From positions 27,390 to 91,389 of the forward strand of contig QKFD01000040.1 in NCBI GenBank assembly GCA_003251535.1: DNA of 64,000 bases, written 5' to 3'. Shown piece by piece: positions 1 through 8,680 of this stretch. A program made the translations under genes and the position numbers. The notes under the pieces are model-generated. The model did no database searches and had not been told where the DNA came from. It was given only the letters and a program-made list of their open reading frames with translations. Each line of letters opens with the position of its first letter. Position 1 is the stretch's first letter. Source of the stretch: Chromatiales bacterium (GTDB taxonomy: Bacteria; Pseudomonadota; Gammaproteobacteria; Thiohalomonadales; Thiohalomonadaceae).

Positions 1-1655
1 ACGCCCCTACGCGGGGTAGATATAAGGTGTATCTCATCGATGAGGTACACATGCTCTCCAATAGCAGCTTCAACGCGCTATTGAAGACGCTGGAGGAGCC
101 CCCTCCCCACGTCAAGTTTCTCTTGGCCACCACCGATCCTCAGCGGTTACCCGTTACCATCCTCTCCCGCTGTCTTCAGTTCAGCTTGAAGCGGCTCTCA
201 GTGGAGCAGATCCGTCCTCATCTCAGCCATATTTTGGAGAGCGAGGCGATCCCAGCGGAGCCAGAGGCGATATCGGAGATCGCCCGTGGTGCCGACGGTA
301 GTATGCGGGATGCCCTCTCCTTGCTTGACCAGGCCATCGCCTTTGGCGGGGGGCAGCTGGTGGCAAGCGAGGTGCGTGAGATGTTGGGGACCGTTGATCG
401 AGGCCAAGTGCTCGGCCTGATCGACGCCCTGGCCGATGAGGATGGGGAGCGTCTCATGGCGGTAGCGGGCCAGCTCTCGGAACACGCCCCTGATTTTGGT
501 GGTCTCTTGGGGGCGCTCAATACAACTTTGCACCGCATTGCCCTTGCCCAGCTGGTACCGACGGCCTTGGGCGATGAGGAGGGGGAGCGAGAGGTCGTGG
601 TGGCGTTGGCGGAGCGGTTGTCGCCCGAGGCCGTGCAGCTCTGCTATCAGATTGGCACGTTAGCCGCACGGGATCTGCCCTTCGCCCCCGATCCGCGGAT
701 CGGGTTTGAGATGGCTCTGTTGCGGATGCTCGCCTTCCGGCCATTGGATCAGCCATCCCCGACGGGGGGGGGGAGAGCGCAACCTAGCTCTCGCCCGGCC
801 CGTCGTAGATCACCTAGCGCTGAGATCACTGCCCCTGCGCAGGCCCCTGCCTCTCACACCGCTGAGGCACCCACCGAGCGTTCAACAACTCTACGGGCCG
901 AGATCGCTCCAGAGCCCACGGCCCCGGTTGATGCACCGCCCTCATCTGAGCATGCGGTCGAGGTGCGCGAGGAGCCCGCGCCGGAATTCACTGCGGTGGT
1001 TGACGAGGAGGGTACCAACGCCGCTCCCCGCGCAGCTGAAGAGGCATCAGAAGATAGTGTCGAGCCTCCCCCTTTCATTGCGACCCCATTCCCCTCTGTC
1101 GAGGAGCCGGTGGCCGAGTCGCAAGCGATCTCCGCGGCGCCACCGGATCTATTCGGTGACACTGTAGTGGCTGAGGCGCCGGTGGCAGAGGTGGTTATAC
1201 CCGCTGCGGGGATCCCGCCGGGAGATGACGGCGAGGGCGAACCCAAAGGGAGCGGGCTGCCGAGCGATGGTGCCAGCTGGTGCAACCTAGTGGCGCAGCT
1301 ACCGCTGGTGGGGATGACACGTCAATATGCCGAGCACTGCGCCTACGAGGGGTGCGAGGCGGGGCGGATCAGCCTGCGTTTGGATGCCGCGTTTCAGCAT
1401 CTCATGTCGCCCAAATGGCGCGAGGCGCTGGAAAAGATATTGAGCGAGCATCTGGCCTGCACGATTCGTCTCCAGGTGCGTCTGGGAGAGGCGGCCTCTC
1501 CTGGGGTCGAGACCCCCAGAGAGCAGCTCCGGCGGCAGCAGGCCGAGCGGCAGCAGATGGCTGAGGAGGCAATCGCGGCCGATCCCTGGGTGCGCCAACT
1601 GCTGGATCGATTTAACGGTGAGGTGGAGGGTCATACCATCCGTCCCACTCAGTGA
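1..1655 (+). CDS. dnaX: DNA polymerase III subunit gamma/tau, 5'-truncated by the window edge
   Basis: Clamp-loader ATPase subunit of the replicative polymerase. The reading frame is open from base 3 (APTRGRYKVYLIDEVHML), so the GTG at 27 is internal and the true start lies upstream of the window. Visible are Walker B (LIDEVHML), sensor 1 (LLATTDPQ) and the SRC motif, then the collar domain ending near AFRPLDQ at about base 745. A long Ala/Pro/Glu-rich linker (about 750-1250) follows, then a tau C-terminal domain ending at TIRPTQ. Walker A and the zinc module are outside the window. A ten-G run at 764-773 lies exactly at the linker start and may allow a short gamma form (separate entry). It is followed 37 bases later by ybaB and then recR, the usual gammaproteobacterial order. 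Confidence 0.97.
   Translation, partial: APTRGRYKVYLIDEVHMLSNSSFNALLKTLEEPPPHVKFLLATTDPQRLPVTILSRCLQFSLKRLSVEQIRPHLSHILESEAIPAEPEAISEIARGADGSMRDALSLLDQAIAFGGGQLVASEVREMLGTVDRGQVLGLIDALADEDGERLMAVAGQLSEHAPDFGGLLGALNTTLHRIALAQLVPTALGDEEGEREVVVALAERLSPEAVQLCYQIGTLAARDLPFAPDPRIGFEMALLRMLAFRPLDQPSPTGGGRAQPSSRPARRRSPSAEITAPAQAPASHTAEAPTERSTTLRAEIAPEPTAPVDAPPSSEHAVEVREEPAPEFTAVVDEEGTNAAPRAAEEASEDSVEPPPFIATPFPSVEEPVAESQAISAAPPDLFGDTVVAEAPVAEVVIPAAGIPPGDDGEGEPKGSGLPSDGASWCNLVAQLPLVGMTRQYAEHCAYEGCEAGRISLRLDAAFQHLMSPKWREALEKILSEHLACTIRLQVRLGEAASPGVETPREQLRRQQAERQQMAEEAIAADPWVRQLLDRFNGEVEGHTIRPTQ
764..792 (+). promoter_or_regulatory. Candidate dnaX slippage/frameshift element: G10 run plus stem-loop
   Basis: Ten consecutive G (764-773) are followed directly by an inverted repeat, GAGAGC (773-778) and GCTCTC (787-792), with an 8-base loop. 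In frame 0 the run reads Thr-Gly-Gly-Gly-Arg and continues into tau. One added G, or a -1 ribosomal shift, puts translation into a frame that stops at TAG 785-787, giving a product ending just after the collar domain. Known relatives are the -1 shift in Escherichia coli dnaX and polymerase slippage on an A-run in Thermus dnaX. Function here is inferred from position and structure only. Confidence 0.5.
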
Positions 1656-1692
1656 TGCGATAGATATTTCTGCTTAAGAAAGAGGAACCGCA

Positions 1693-2013
1693 ATGAAAGG
1701 TCAAATCGGTAATTTGATGAAGCAGGCGCAGCAGATGCAGGAGCGGATGCAGCGGATGCAAGAGGAGCTGGCCAATATGGAGGTGAGTGGTCAGGCCGGT
1801 GGTGGGATGGTGAGCGTTGTTATGACGGGACGCCACGATCTGAAGCGAGTCAATATTGACCCCTCCGTGCTGGATGACAAGGAGATGCTGGAAGATCTCG
1901 TCGCTGCGGCTGTCAACGACGCGGTGCGTCAGCTAGAGCGCGTCTCCCAGGAGCGCCTCTCCGGCGTGACGGCCGGCTTCAATCTACCGGCCGGTTTCAA
2001 AATGCCCTTCTGA
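1693..2013 (+). CDS. ybaB: YbaB/EbfC-family nucleoid-associated protein
   Basis: A 106-residue DNA-binding protein of the YbaB/EbfC family, dimeric in characterised members. The N-terminus is a Met/Gln-rich helix ([18 protein letters not shown]), the family hallmark, followed by the beta-rich segment and the conserved C-terminal [15 protein letters not shown]. The start is supported by GAGG about eight bases before ATG 1693. It sits between dnaX and recR and ends two bases before recR, so the three are probably co-transcribed. Length is normal for the family (about 105-110 aa). Its role is thought to be chromosome organisation linked to replication or recombination; the precise function is not settled even in model species. 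Confidence 0.95.
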   Translation: MKGQIGNLMKQAQQMQERMQRMQEELANMEVSGQAGGGMVSVVMTGRHDLKRVNIDPSVLDDKEMLEDLVAAAVNDAVRQLERVSQERLSGVTAGFNLPAGFKMPF

Positions 2014-2015
2014 GT

Positions 2016-2615
2016 ATGACCCATCCCCCTTTGGTTCTACGTTTGCTGGAGGCGCTGCGACGGCTGCCTGGGGTGGGACCAAAATCCGCCCAGCGTATGG
2101 CATTCCATCTGCTGGAGCGGGATCGGGAGGGGGCATTGCGGCTATCGCTCGCCCTCCAGGAGGCGCTGGAGGGGGTGGGGCGTTGCCGCCGTTGCCACAA
2201 TCTGAGCGAAGGGGAGCTGTGCCCCATCTGTAGCAATGAGCGACGAGATGGGCAGGTGGTCTGTGTGGTGGAATCCCCCGCCGATGTGCAGGCGCTGGAG
2301 CAGTCCACCGGTTTCCAGGGGCGCTATTTTGTTCTGGGTGGTCACCTCTCGCCACTGGATGGCGTGGGTCCTGATGAATTGGGGCTCGAACAGTTGGCTG
2401 CGCAGGTGGCCGAGGGCGAGGTGCAGGAGGTGATCATAGCGACCAACCCTACCGTAGAGGGGGAGGCGACGGCTCACTATATTAGTGAGCTTTTGGCGGC
2501 GAGTGGGGCACGGATTACCCGTCTGGCCCATGGGGTGCCGTTGGGCGGGGAGTTGGAGTATGTCGATAGCGGAACCCTCTCCCGCGCCTTTCATGGGCGC
2601 CGTGAGGTGCAGTAG
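2016..2615 (+). CDS. recR: Recombination mediator protein RecR
   Basis: RecR of the RecFOR pathway, which loads RecA at single-strand gaps. The 199-aa length is typical. It has an N-terminal helix-hairpin-helix ([17 protein letters not shown], about 14-30), a four-cysteine zinc site (C57, C60, C69, C72), a Toprim domain from about 80 ([12 protein letters not shown]) and a C-terminal Walker-like segment containing EGEATAHYI and [15 protein letters not shown]. It starts two bases after the ybaB stop, so translation is probably coupled. The gene ends 12 bases from the convergent HDOD gene, and no terminator is obvious in that gap. Confidence 0.97.
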   Translation: MTHPPLVLRLLEALRRLPGVGPKSAQRMAFHLLERDREGALRLSLALQEALEGVGRCRRCHNLSEGELCPICSNERRDGQVVCVVESPADVQALEQSTGFQGRYFVLGGHLSPLDGVGPDELGLEQLAAQVAEGEVQEVIIATNPTVEGEATAHYISELLAASGARITRLAHGVPLGGELEYVDSGTLSRAFHGRREVQ

Positions 2616-2627
2616 TCGGCTTGGCCG

Positions 2628-4109
2628 TCAGCCTTTGCGAGGCGTTTGGCGGCGCTCCGCCAACTGGGTCATGGCGTTGGCGGTGGCCTGAACCACCCTC
2701 TTGAACTGGGCGTAGTGGTGTTCAGTCAACTGGCAGTCAGTGGTGTGACGATCGGCGTAGAACAGCCCCATCGCCTTGTGGCGGACAAATAGCGACATGG
2801 CGTAGAAACTGTTGATACGGGTGTTGTGGTAGAGGGCAAGGGGCATCATGGCCCACAGACGGGGGCGGTTCTCGTCGCTTAACCAGAGCGCTTGCGGTTT
2901 ATCCATCAGCCGGGCGAACAGATTGACCCCATCTAACTGGATGGCGAAGCGGCTAAATAGGGTGTCGTGCTCGGCCCCGGCGATAGTGCGGGCTTGCAGG
3001 TGATCCCGCTCTGGATTGAGGATGGCGAATACCACCCGGTTGAGGCCAAGTCCGCTATGCAGCGCCTCTACGGCCAACTGAATCACCCGTGCCGCGTTGG
3101 TGCCGGTGGGTAGTGTCTCAATCTCCTTTAGGGCCTGGTGTAACAGTGGCGCTTGGGGGGCTAGGCAGAACTCCACCGTACAAACCGGCGCACTCTCTGC
3201 CTCTGGCTGCTTCGGTGTGGGGAGATCTGGTGGCGGGACGACAGTCCCAGTGGGTAGCAGCAGCCAGGCCGCCGCCGGGGTGGTATCAAAAGCGAGGCTG
3301 CGATCGGCCGCATCGACAGCGGCCCGGTGCAGGTGGCCGGTGAGGGTGCCGGCGTCGTAGCGAATCGCCTCGGCTAACTGCTCTATAAGGTCAACCACCT
3401 CCGGTCGAAACCAGCCGTGCTCCGCCTCGCGGGCGATGCGAACCGCCAGCTGGATGGCGTGGATACGCGGGTTCTCCGCCGCCTCTGGATGTAAGCTGTG
3501 TTCCAACAGGGTAGGGAGACCGAAGCGTCGCGCAAGGGCGCGGGTGAGATCCCCCAGGCTGCAACCAAGCACTACCGTCTCAGCCTCCTCCCGCCCTATC
3601 TCTCTTTGCCAGGCGTGACCCTCCAGTTCCAACATCTTGCCAGGGGCAGCCTGCCACAGCAGCATCTCTGCCAAGGAGTGGAAAAGGGCGGCAAGGTAGA
3701 CCTCATCTGGCTCCAGGTCACGGCGCAACCGAGCCACCTCATAGGCCAGATGGGCGCCCAGCAGGGCGCGGGCATAGGTCCGCCGCAGGCTGCGGTGGCT
3801 CTGTTGGTTGGTCACCCTATCCAGGGTTGTGAGGGCCCGTAGCAGCTCTTTGAGGCGATCAATCCCCACCATCAGCAGCGCATGGCCTATGGTGGTGACC
3901 TCCGCCTTGAGATGGCGGTTGGGCAGGGTGCGGATAAGCCGCATCAATGCGACCGCCATCCCTGGATCCCGCTCGAAGGTGGCGGTGAACCGCTCCAATG
4001 GAATGCGCTCGTCAAGCGTGAGGCGGGCAACCCGTTCCAGGTCCACCTTGAGCGCCGGGACGCGATACTTTTGCAGCCGTGTCAGCCAGTGATCGAGGGT
4101 GGTTTGCAT
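2628..4109 (-). CDS. HDOD-domain signalling protein with C-terminal GAF-like region
   Basis: A 493-aa soluble protein. Residues about 15-235 match the HDOD fold (ERFTATFERDPGMAVALMRLIRT, then AALFHSLAEMLLW), an HD-like helical domain lacking the full metal-binding HD set and found in bacterial signalling proteins. Residues about 315-480 look like a GAF domain (VIQLAVEALHSGLGLNRVVFAIL ends with a segment around KAMGLFYADRH). HDOD-GAF proteins often affect motility, biofilm or stress regulation, which fits its position next to motAB and the kinase/regulator pair, but no target can be read from sequence. It is transcribed convergently with recR and divergently from motA. The specific function is unknown. 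Confidence 0.85.
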   Translation of the reverse strand: MQTTLDHWLTRLQKYRVPALKVDLERVARLTLDERIPLERFTATFERDPGMAVALMRLIRTLPNRHLKAEVTTIGHALLMVGIDRLKELLRALTTLDRVTNQQSHRSLRRTYARALLGAHLAYEVARLRRDLEPDEVYLAALFHSLAEMLLWQAAPGKMLELEGHAWQREIGREEAETVVLGCSLGDLTRALARRFGLPTLLEHSLHPEAAENPRIHAIQLAVRIAREAEHGWFRPEVVDLIEQLAEAIRYDAGTLTGHLHRAAVDAADRSLAFDTTPAAAWLLLPTGTVVPPPDLPTPKQPEAESAPVCTVEFCLAPQAPLLHQALKEIETLPTGTNAARVIQLAVEALHSGLGLNRVVFAILNPERDHLQARTIAGAEHDTLFSRFAIQLDGVNLFARLMDKPQALWLSDENRPRLWAMMPLALYHNTRINSFYAMSLFVRHKAMGLFYADRHTTDCQLTEHHYAQFKRVVQATANAMTQLAERRQTPRKG

Positions 4110-4433
4110 AGGGCGCCGGAGGGGTTCAACAGGCGGATGAAACTGGATTCTAAGTGAAGATGGTCCGTTTGCGGTAAGGGGAAGCCGTTCACTTGCATCG
4201 CTTAAGAGGGAGTGCGACCATGCCGGTCCTGTCCACTGGCTGTAAGTGTTTGGCTGACCGCTTGGTTGTCATTGCTTTACGCCGCTGAATGTCAGTTGGG
4301 TTGCCGCGGCGGTTGTGTACGGATCTCCTCGGCGAGTGGGTAACATGAGGAGTCTCCTCGACTCAACGGTTAGAGAACGATGGCCAATAGTGGTGGGTCC
4401 CCGGCCGGGCAGATCGCGACATAGGGTTTTCGG
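4110..4433. other. Intergenic region between the divergent HDOD gene and motA
   Basis: 324 bases without a credible gene; they must hold promoters for both divergent genes. A weak sigma-28-like arrangement (TAAGTGAA at 4151-4158, 11 bases, TGCGGTAA at 4170-4177) matches the -10 at five of eight positions but lacks a good -35, so I do not call it. No tRNA, repeat or strong terminator is visible. Confidence 0.4.
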
Positions 4434-5291
4434 ATGAAGGTCATCATCGGCTTCCTCATCGTCATCGGTTCGGTCATCGGTGGCTACATCATGGGCAACG
4501 GCGTTCTAGCGGCCCTGTTCCACCCTAACGAGCTTATTATTATCGCTGGCGGGGCTGCCGGCGCCTTTGTTATTGCCAACCCACCTAAGGTCATCAAGGC
4601 GGTCTTCAAAGGGTTGCCGGGGTTACTGAAGGGCTCGAAGTACAGCAAGCAGGACTACCTCGATCTCCTTGGGCTGATGTATGAGCTGTTCAGCAAGGCG
4701 CGCAAAGAGGGGCTGATGGCCCTGGAGAGCGATGTTGAGGAGCCGCAGCAGTCCGAGCTGTTCAAGAAATACCCCAAGATCGTCTCTGATCACCATGTCC
4801 TGGACTTCATTGCCGACTACCTTCGGTTGATGGTGGGGGGCAGCATGAATGCCATTGAGTTGGAGAACCTGATGGATCTCGAACTCGAAACCCACCACCA
4901 CGAGGCCGTTGCCCCGTCCGAATCGGTGGTCAACGCCTCCGATGGTCTGCCCGGCTTCGGTATTGTGGCGGCGGTGATGGGGGTGGTGATCACCATGGGT
5001 TCGCTGGGAGAGCCGCCTGCGGTGTTGGGTGGCAAGATCGGTGCCGCGTTGGTCGGTACCTTTGTCGGTATTCTCTTGGCTTACGGTTTTGTTGGCCCTT
5101 TAGGTAAGGCCCTGGAGTATCGCGCCAAGGAGGAGGGGAAGTACTTGGAGTGTGTGAAGGTGTGCATCTTGGCCACCTTGAACGGTTATACCCCTCAGAT
5201 TGCGGTGGAGTTCGGGCGCAAGGTCATCGGTTCCAGTGAACGGCCCGGTTTTCTGGAGCTGGAGGAGTTCATCAAGGGCAAGAAGAAGTAG
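4434..5291 (+). CDS. motA: Flagellar motor stator protein MotA
   Basis: Membrane stator subunit that with MotB converts ion flow into flagellar torque. 285 aa (E. coli 295). Four membrane segments are visible: about 1-22, 33-50, 172-195 and 203-222. The cytoplasmic loop carries the charged pair R90 and E98, at the same numbers as the rotor-interacting residues of E. coli MotA, and the conserved proline P173 in GLPGFG opens the third helix. This is the proton-type MotA rather than the shorter PomA form, judged by length and loop. motB follows nine bases later. The SD before ATG 4434 is weak (AGGGTTTTCGG). Confidence 0.96.
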   Translation: MKVIIGFLIVIGSVIGGYIMGNGVLAALFHPNELIIIAGGAAGAFVIANPPKVIKAVFKGLPGLLKGSKYSKQDYLDLLGLMYELFSKARKEGLMALESDVEEPQQSELFKKYPKIVSDHHVLDFIADYLRLMVGGSMNAIELENLMDLELETHHHEAVAPSESVVNASDGLPGFGIVAAVMGVVITMGSLGEPPAVLGGKIGAALVGTFVGILLAYGFVGPLGKALEYRAKEEGKYLECVKVCILATLNGYTPQIAVEFGRKVIGSSERPGFLELEEFIKGKKK

Positions 5292-5300
5292 CCGGCTGCC

Positions 5301-6308
5301 ATGGCTATCGATGACAAAAAGCAGCCGATTATCATCAAGAAGATCAAGAAGGGCGGCCATGCCCACCATGGCGGCTCGTGGAAGGTGGCCTATGCCGACT
5401 TCGTGACGGCGATGATGGCCTTTTTCCTGCTCATGTGGCTGCTTGGCTCCACCACCCAGGAGGAGCGGGCCGGGATCGCCGACTATTTTCAAAACCCCAG
5501 CGCCATTGCCGGGCCTGGGGGGGCGAGTACCAGCATGATCAAACTGGGGGGCTCTCTGGAGATCCCGCGCGGGGAGAGCAATCCCCTCAAAGATAACCCC
5601 TTGGAGACCCCCACCAGTAAGCGTGATCTAGACGAGTCATTGGAGGATAAGCTCCGACTCGATGAGCTGTTGCAGAAGCTGGTCCAGGAGATCGATCAGA
5701 ACGAGGCGTTGCGGGAGTTCCGTGATCAACTGCTCATCGATATCACCAGCGAGGGGCTAAGGATCCAGATTGTGGATAAGGAGAACCGGCCGATGTTTGA
5801 CCTGGGGGGGACGCAGCTCAAGCCCTACACCCAGGAGATCCTCCACGATATCGCCAGCATCATCGACACGGTTCCGAACCGGATCAGCATCACCGGTCAC
5901 ACCGACGCCCGTCCCTTCGTCCACGCCCGCCGTGACTACGACAATTGGGAGCTGTCAGCGGACCGGGCCAATACCGCCCGCCGCGAGCTATTGGCCGGCG
6001 GGATGGATGGCGATAAGGTCGGGCGGGTTGTGGGATTAGCCGACTCCGTGATGTTCAACAAGGCAGATCCCTACGATCCCATCAACCGCCGGATCAGCAT
6101 TATTGTCCTCAACCGAGCCACAGAGCGGGCGATTGGACTGGATGAAGGCACAACAGCCCCATCGGCGCCAGAGCCTGGCATTGACCTCCCAAGCCCAATA
6201 CCCACTCTACCCACCCCGCCCCAGCCGCCCCCACCGGCTGTAGGCACAATCAACCCCCAGCAGCTAGATGCCGCTTTTCAGCGGGAGCTAGGGCCTGCGG
6301 GCCACTAA
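5301..6308 (+). CDS. motB: Flagellar motor stator protein MotB
   Basis: 335-aa stator partner of MotA, anchored to peptidoglycan. After a basic cytoplasmic tail there is one membrane helix (about 29-50) carrying D33, which aligns with the essential proton-accepting Asp32 of E. coli MotB. A plug/linker region follows, then an OmpA-like peptidoglycan-binding domain (about 150-270) with ITGHTDARPF and the NWELSADRANTARRELL helix. The last 60 residues are proline-rich. Forms an operon with motA and ends 45 bases before the convergent response-regulator gene. Confidence 0.96.
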   Translation: MAIDDKKQPIIIKKIKKGGHAHHGGSWKVAYADFVTAMMAFFLLMWLLGSTTQEERAGIADYFQNPSAIAGPGGASTSMIKLGGSLEIPRGESNPLKDNPLETPTSKRDLDESLEDKLRLDELLQKLVQEIDQNEALREFRDQLLIDITSEGLRIQIVDKENRPMFDLGGTQLKPYTQEILHDIASIIDTVPNRISITGHTDARPFVHARRDYDNWELSADRANTARRELLAGGMDGDKVGRVVGLADSVMFNKADPYDPINRRISIIVLNRATERAIGLDEGTTAPSAPEPGIDLPSPIPTLPTPPQPPPPAVGTINPQQLDAAFQRELGPAGH

Positions 6309-6353
6309 GTAACCGCCTGCCGTCGGTGGCGAGGCACCGCTGCGGTTCCTCCT

Positions 6354-7313
6354 CTACGCCCCTTCGTAGGCCTGGGCGAGATCGCTGCCACCGCGGCGCA
6401 TCCTGCTAAAGAAACCCCGAATACGGGAGACTAGCCGCTGATCCGACTCCTTACGGATCGGCTCTACAGTGTGGCTCTGCAGCAGCTTGGGAGCGGCGCG
6501 TAGGGTCTGGTGGTAGGCAAATGCCGAGGCGAGATTACGTCCTAACAGGGTGCGTCCAGCCGGTTTAGGGAGGAAGCGGTAGACCTGCCCTTCGTTGATA
6601 AGCTCGATAAGCACCCCTGTGTCACGGTGGGGGGTGGTGACCACGGTGACGATCTCCGGGTTGTTCTGCTTCAAGGCCTTCAGGGCGCCGGTGATATCCT
6701 CATTGGCCAAGCGGATATCAGAGACCACCACGCCGATATCATGATTGGCCAGTAGCTCGAACCCCTCTTCCAGATTCGTGCTCCAGTGCACAGGCACATC
6801 CAACTGGAGATCGGCATCAACGATCTGGCGTACTGCTACCGCAGTGGCCGGATCCTCATCGATGATCAAAAAGCCGGTTCCATCACGTCTAACACCCTCT
6901 TCGCGCTTGAGTTTCAGCTCTTCAGCGGCGTCAAAGAGGGTGGCTGAGATGGCGCTGGCGCGCTGCACGGTCTCCTGTAGTTCAACGGGATCCCACGGTT
7001 TGCTGATAAAGCGGAAAATCTCCCCCTCATTGACCGACGCGACCACCGCCTCCAGCTCAGAGTAGCCGGTGAGTAGGATACGCATGGTGTTGGGGGAGAT
7101 CTCTTTGACCTGACGGAGTAGCTCAACCCCCCGCATGATGGGCATACGTTGGTCGCTGACTACGACATGGACCCGCTCACGACGCACGATATCAAGCGCA
7201 TGGTGGGGATCAACGGTGGCAAAGATCTCACAACGCCCACGGAACAACATACGCAGGGAGCGGACAATACGCTCCTCATCATCGATGAAGAGGACGGTGG
7301 GTTTCGTAGTCAT
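6354..7313 (-). CDS. Double-receiver response regulator without an output domain
   Basis: 319-aa protein with two receiver domains in tandem. The first (about 5-125) is complete: acidic pair DDE at 11-13, phospho-acceptor Asp in VSDQRMP, Thr in LLTGY and Lys in SKPWD. The second (about 146-265) has IIDED and VSDIRLAN with KP near the end, but its switch Thr region reads VVTTPH. The C-terminal 50 residues are basic and resemble no DNA-binding or catalytic domain. The start overlaps the upstream kinase stop by four bases (ATGA), so the two are translationally coupled and presumably a cognate pair. Its output may be protein-protein contact. Confidence 0.9.
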   Translation of the reverse strand: MTTKPTVLFIDDEERIVRSLRMLFRGRCEIFATVDPHHALDIVRRERVHVVVSDQRMPIMRGVELLRQVKEISPNTMRILLTGYSELEAVVASVNEGEIFRFISKPWDPVELQETVQRASAISATLFDAAEELKLKREEGVRRDGTGFLIIDEDPATAVAVRQIVDADLQLDVPVHWSTNLEEGFELLANHDIGVVVSDIRLANEDITGALKALKQNNPEIVTVVTTPHRDTGVLIELINEGQVYRFLPKPAGRTLLGRNLASAFAYHQTLRAAPKLLQSHTVEPIRKESDQRLVSRIRGFFSRMRRGGSDLAQAYEGA

Positions 7314-8680
7314 GGCGTACCCCCTTGGCTGCCAGATATAGAGCCCGCAGGAGGCGGGCGGTCTTGGCGTGGGAGACGAATAGTGAAGGTAGTCCCTTCA
7401 CCGGGGCGTGATTTCACGCGGATCCGCCCCTTGTGCTGTTGGACTATCTGGAAACAGATGGCGAGGCCGAGTCCCGTCCCTTCGCCCATGGGTTTGGTGG
7501 TAAAGAAGGGATCAAAAATGCGCGGCAAGCTCTCCGGCGGGATCCCTTTGCCAGGGTCAGTCACGGAGGCATTGACGAACTCATCGTCCGTCCAGGTGGT
7601 GATCACAATCTCACCCTCCTGCTCCATGGCTTGTACGGCGTTGTTCAACAGGTTGAGGAAGATCTGGTTAATCTGCGAGGGTGAACAGCTGATTTTGGGT
7701 AGGTCACCATATTGCTTGACCACTTCTGCCCGCTTTTTCAGGTTGTTACGGGCGATGACCAGGGCACTGTCGATACAGTCGTTGAGGTTGATGTTATCGG
7801 TCTTGGCTTGGTCGAGACGGGCAAAATTCTTGAGGCTGACCACCAGTTCACGGATCTGATCGAGGCCATAGAGGGTGTCGTTGAGCAGCTCACCCATGTC
7901 GGCCATCACCTCAGGATTGACGTCATCGGCATACTGCTCAATGACTCCAACGGCTTGTTCCAGCTGGGTTTCATCCTCAAGCTCGCCGACAAATCCACGA
8001 TAGAGCTGGTGGTGGGCGGCCAATAGCTCTACGGTCTGGGAGAAGGTGCCATTGACCATCTCCACGTTGTTCTTCACGTAGCCCAGGGGGGTGTTGAGTT
8101 CGTGGGCTACCCCAGCCACCATCTGGCCGAGGGAGGCCATCTTCTCTGATTGAATGAGCTGGAGCTGGGAGCTCTTCAAGCGAGAGTAGGCCTGGGCCAG
8201 CTCGCGGTTCTTCCGCTCAATCCGCTCCTCCATCGCTTTCAATACGTCGATCACTACCCCTAGGCCGACGTAGCGCCCCTGTTCGATGATCACGAAGTCA
8301 TCCATGATGGGAAACTGCATCCGCTCAGTGATGAGGTGAGAGGCCTCTTCGATGCTTTGACCAAACTCCACTAAGAGGGGCGTGGCATTCATCATTGAGC
8401 TCACCGGACGCCGGCCATAGACCTCACGACCGTACATCTTCATGTAGATCTTCATCAGCTGGTAGCGGCTGACAATACCGACTACCCGCCCGCGCTGTAC
8501 GATCGGGATAGAGAGGAGCTGCTGTGTTTCGGGCGCTAGGAACAGCTCACTGACTTCGTTGATGCTCGCCTCTGGGGTCAACGGATCGATCGTTTTTACC
8601 AGTGATGAGAGGTTGGCATCCAAGCGGGGAGGGGGGCTGGATGGCGCCTCATCTACGGCGGTTTCAGCGAGGGCATTCAT
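7310..8680 (-). CDS. CBS-domain sensor histidine kinase
   Basis: 456-aa cytoplasmic kinase with no membrane segment. Residues about 28-150 form a CBS pair (VVGIVSRYQLMKIY and YVGLGVVIDVLKAM), a module that usually binds adenine nucleotides. A coiled-coil linker follows (about 150-185), then a HisKA domain with phospho-acceptor H193 in VAHELNTPLG, and a HATPase_c domain with DPGKGIPP, FDPFFTTKP and GTGLGLAI. It probably senses energy or nucleotide state rather than an external ligand. The partner is the double-receiver regulator immediately downstream. An FNR-like box lies about 90 bases upstream of its start. Confidence 0.92.
   Translation of the reverse strand: MNALAETAVDEAPSSPPPRLDANLSSLVKTIDPLTPEASINEVSELFLAPETQQLLSIPIVQRGRVVGIVSRYQLMKIYMKMYGREVYGRRPVSSMMNATPLLVEFGQSIEEASHLITERMQFPIMDDFVIIEQGRYVGLGVVIDVLKAMEERIERKNRELAQAYSRLKSSQLQLIQSEKMASLGQMVAGVAHELNTPLGYVKNNVEMVNGTFSQTVELLAAHHQLYRGFVGELEDETQLEQAVGVIEQYADDVNPEVMADMGELLNDTLYGLDQIRELVVSLKNFARLDQAKTDNINLNDCIDSALVIARNNLKKRAEVVKQYGDLPKISCSPSQINQIFLNLLNNAVQAMEQEGEIVITTWTDDEFVNASVTDPGKGIPPESLPRIFDPFFTTKPMGEGTGLGLAICFQIVQQHKGRIRVKSRPGEGTTFTIRLPRQDRPPPAGSISGSQGGTP

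Noticed and set aside
706..1167. 153-codon plus-strand frame inside dnaX
   Set aside because: It is the +1 frame of the Ala/Pro-rich dnaX linker, with Arg/Pro-rich shadow composition; the informative alternative frame is the -1 one with an early stop.
4151..4177. Sigma-28-like sequence upstream of motA
   Set aside because: The -10 matches only five of eight and the -35 three of eight positions, 257 bases from motA; too weak beside the clear flgM promoter.
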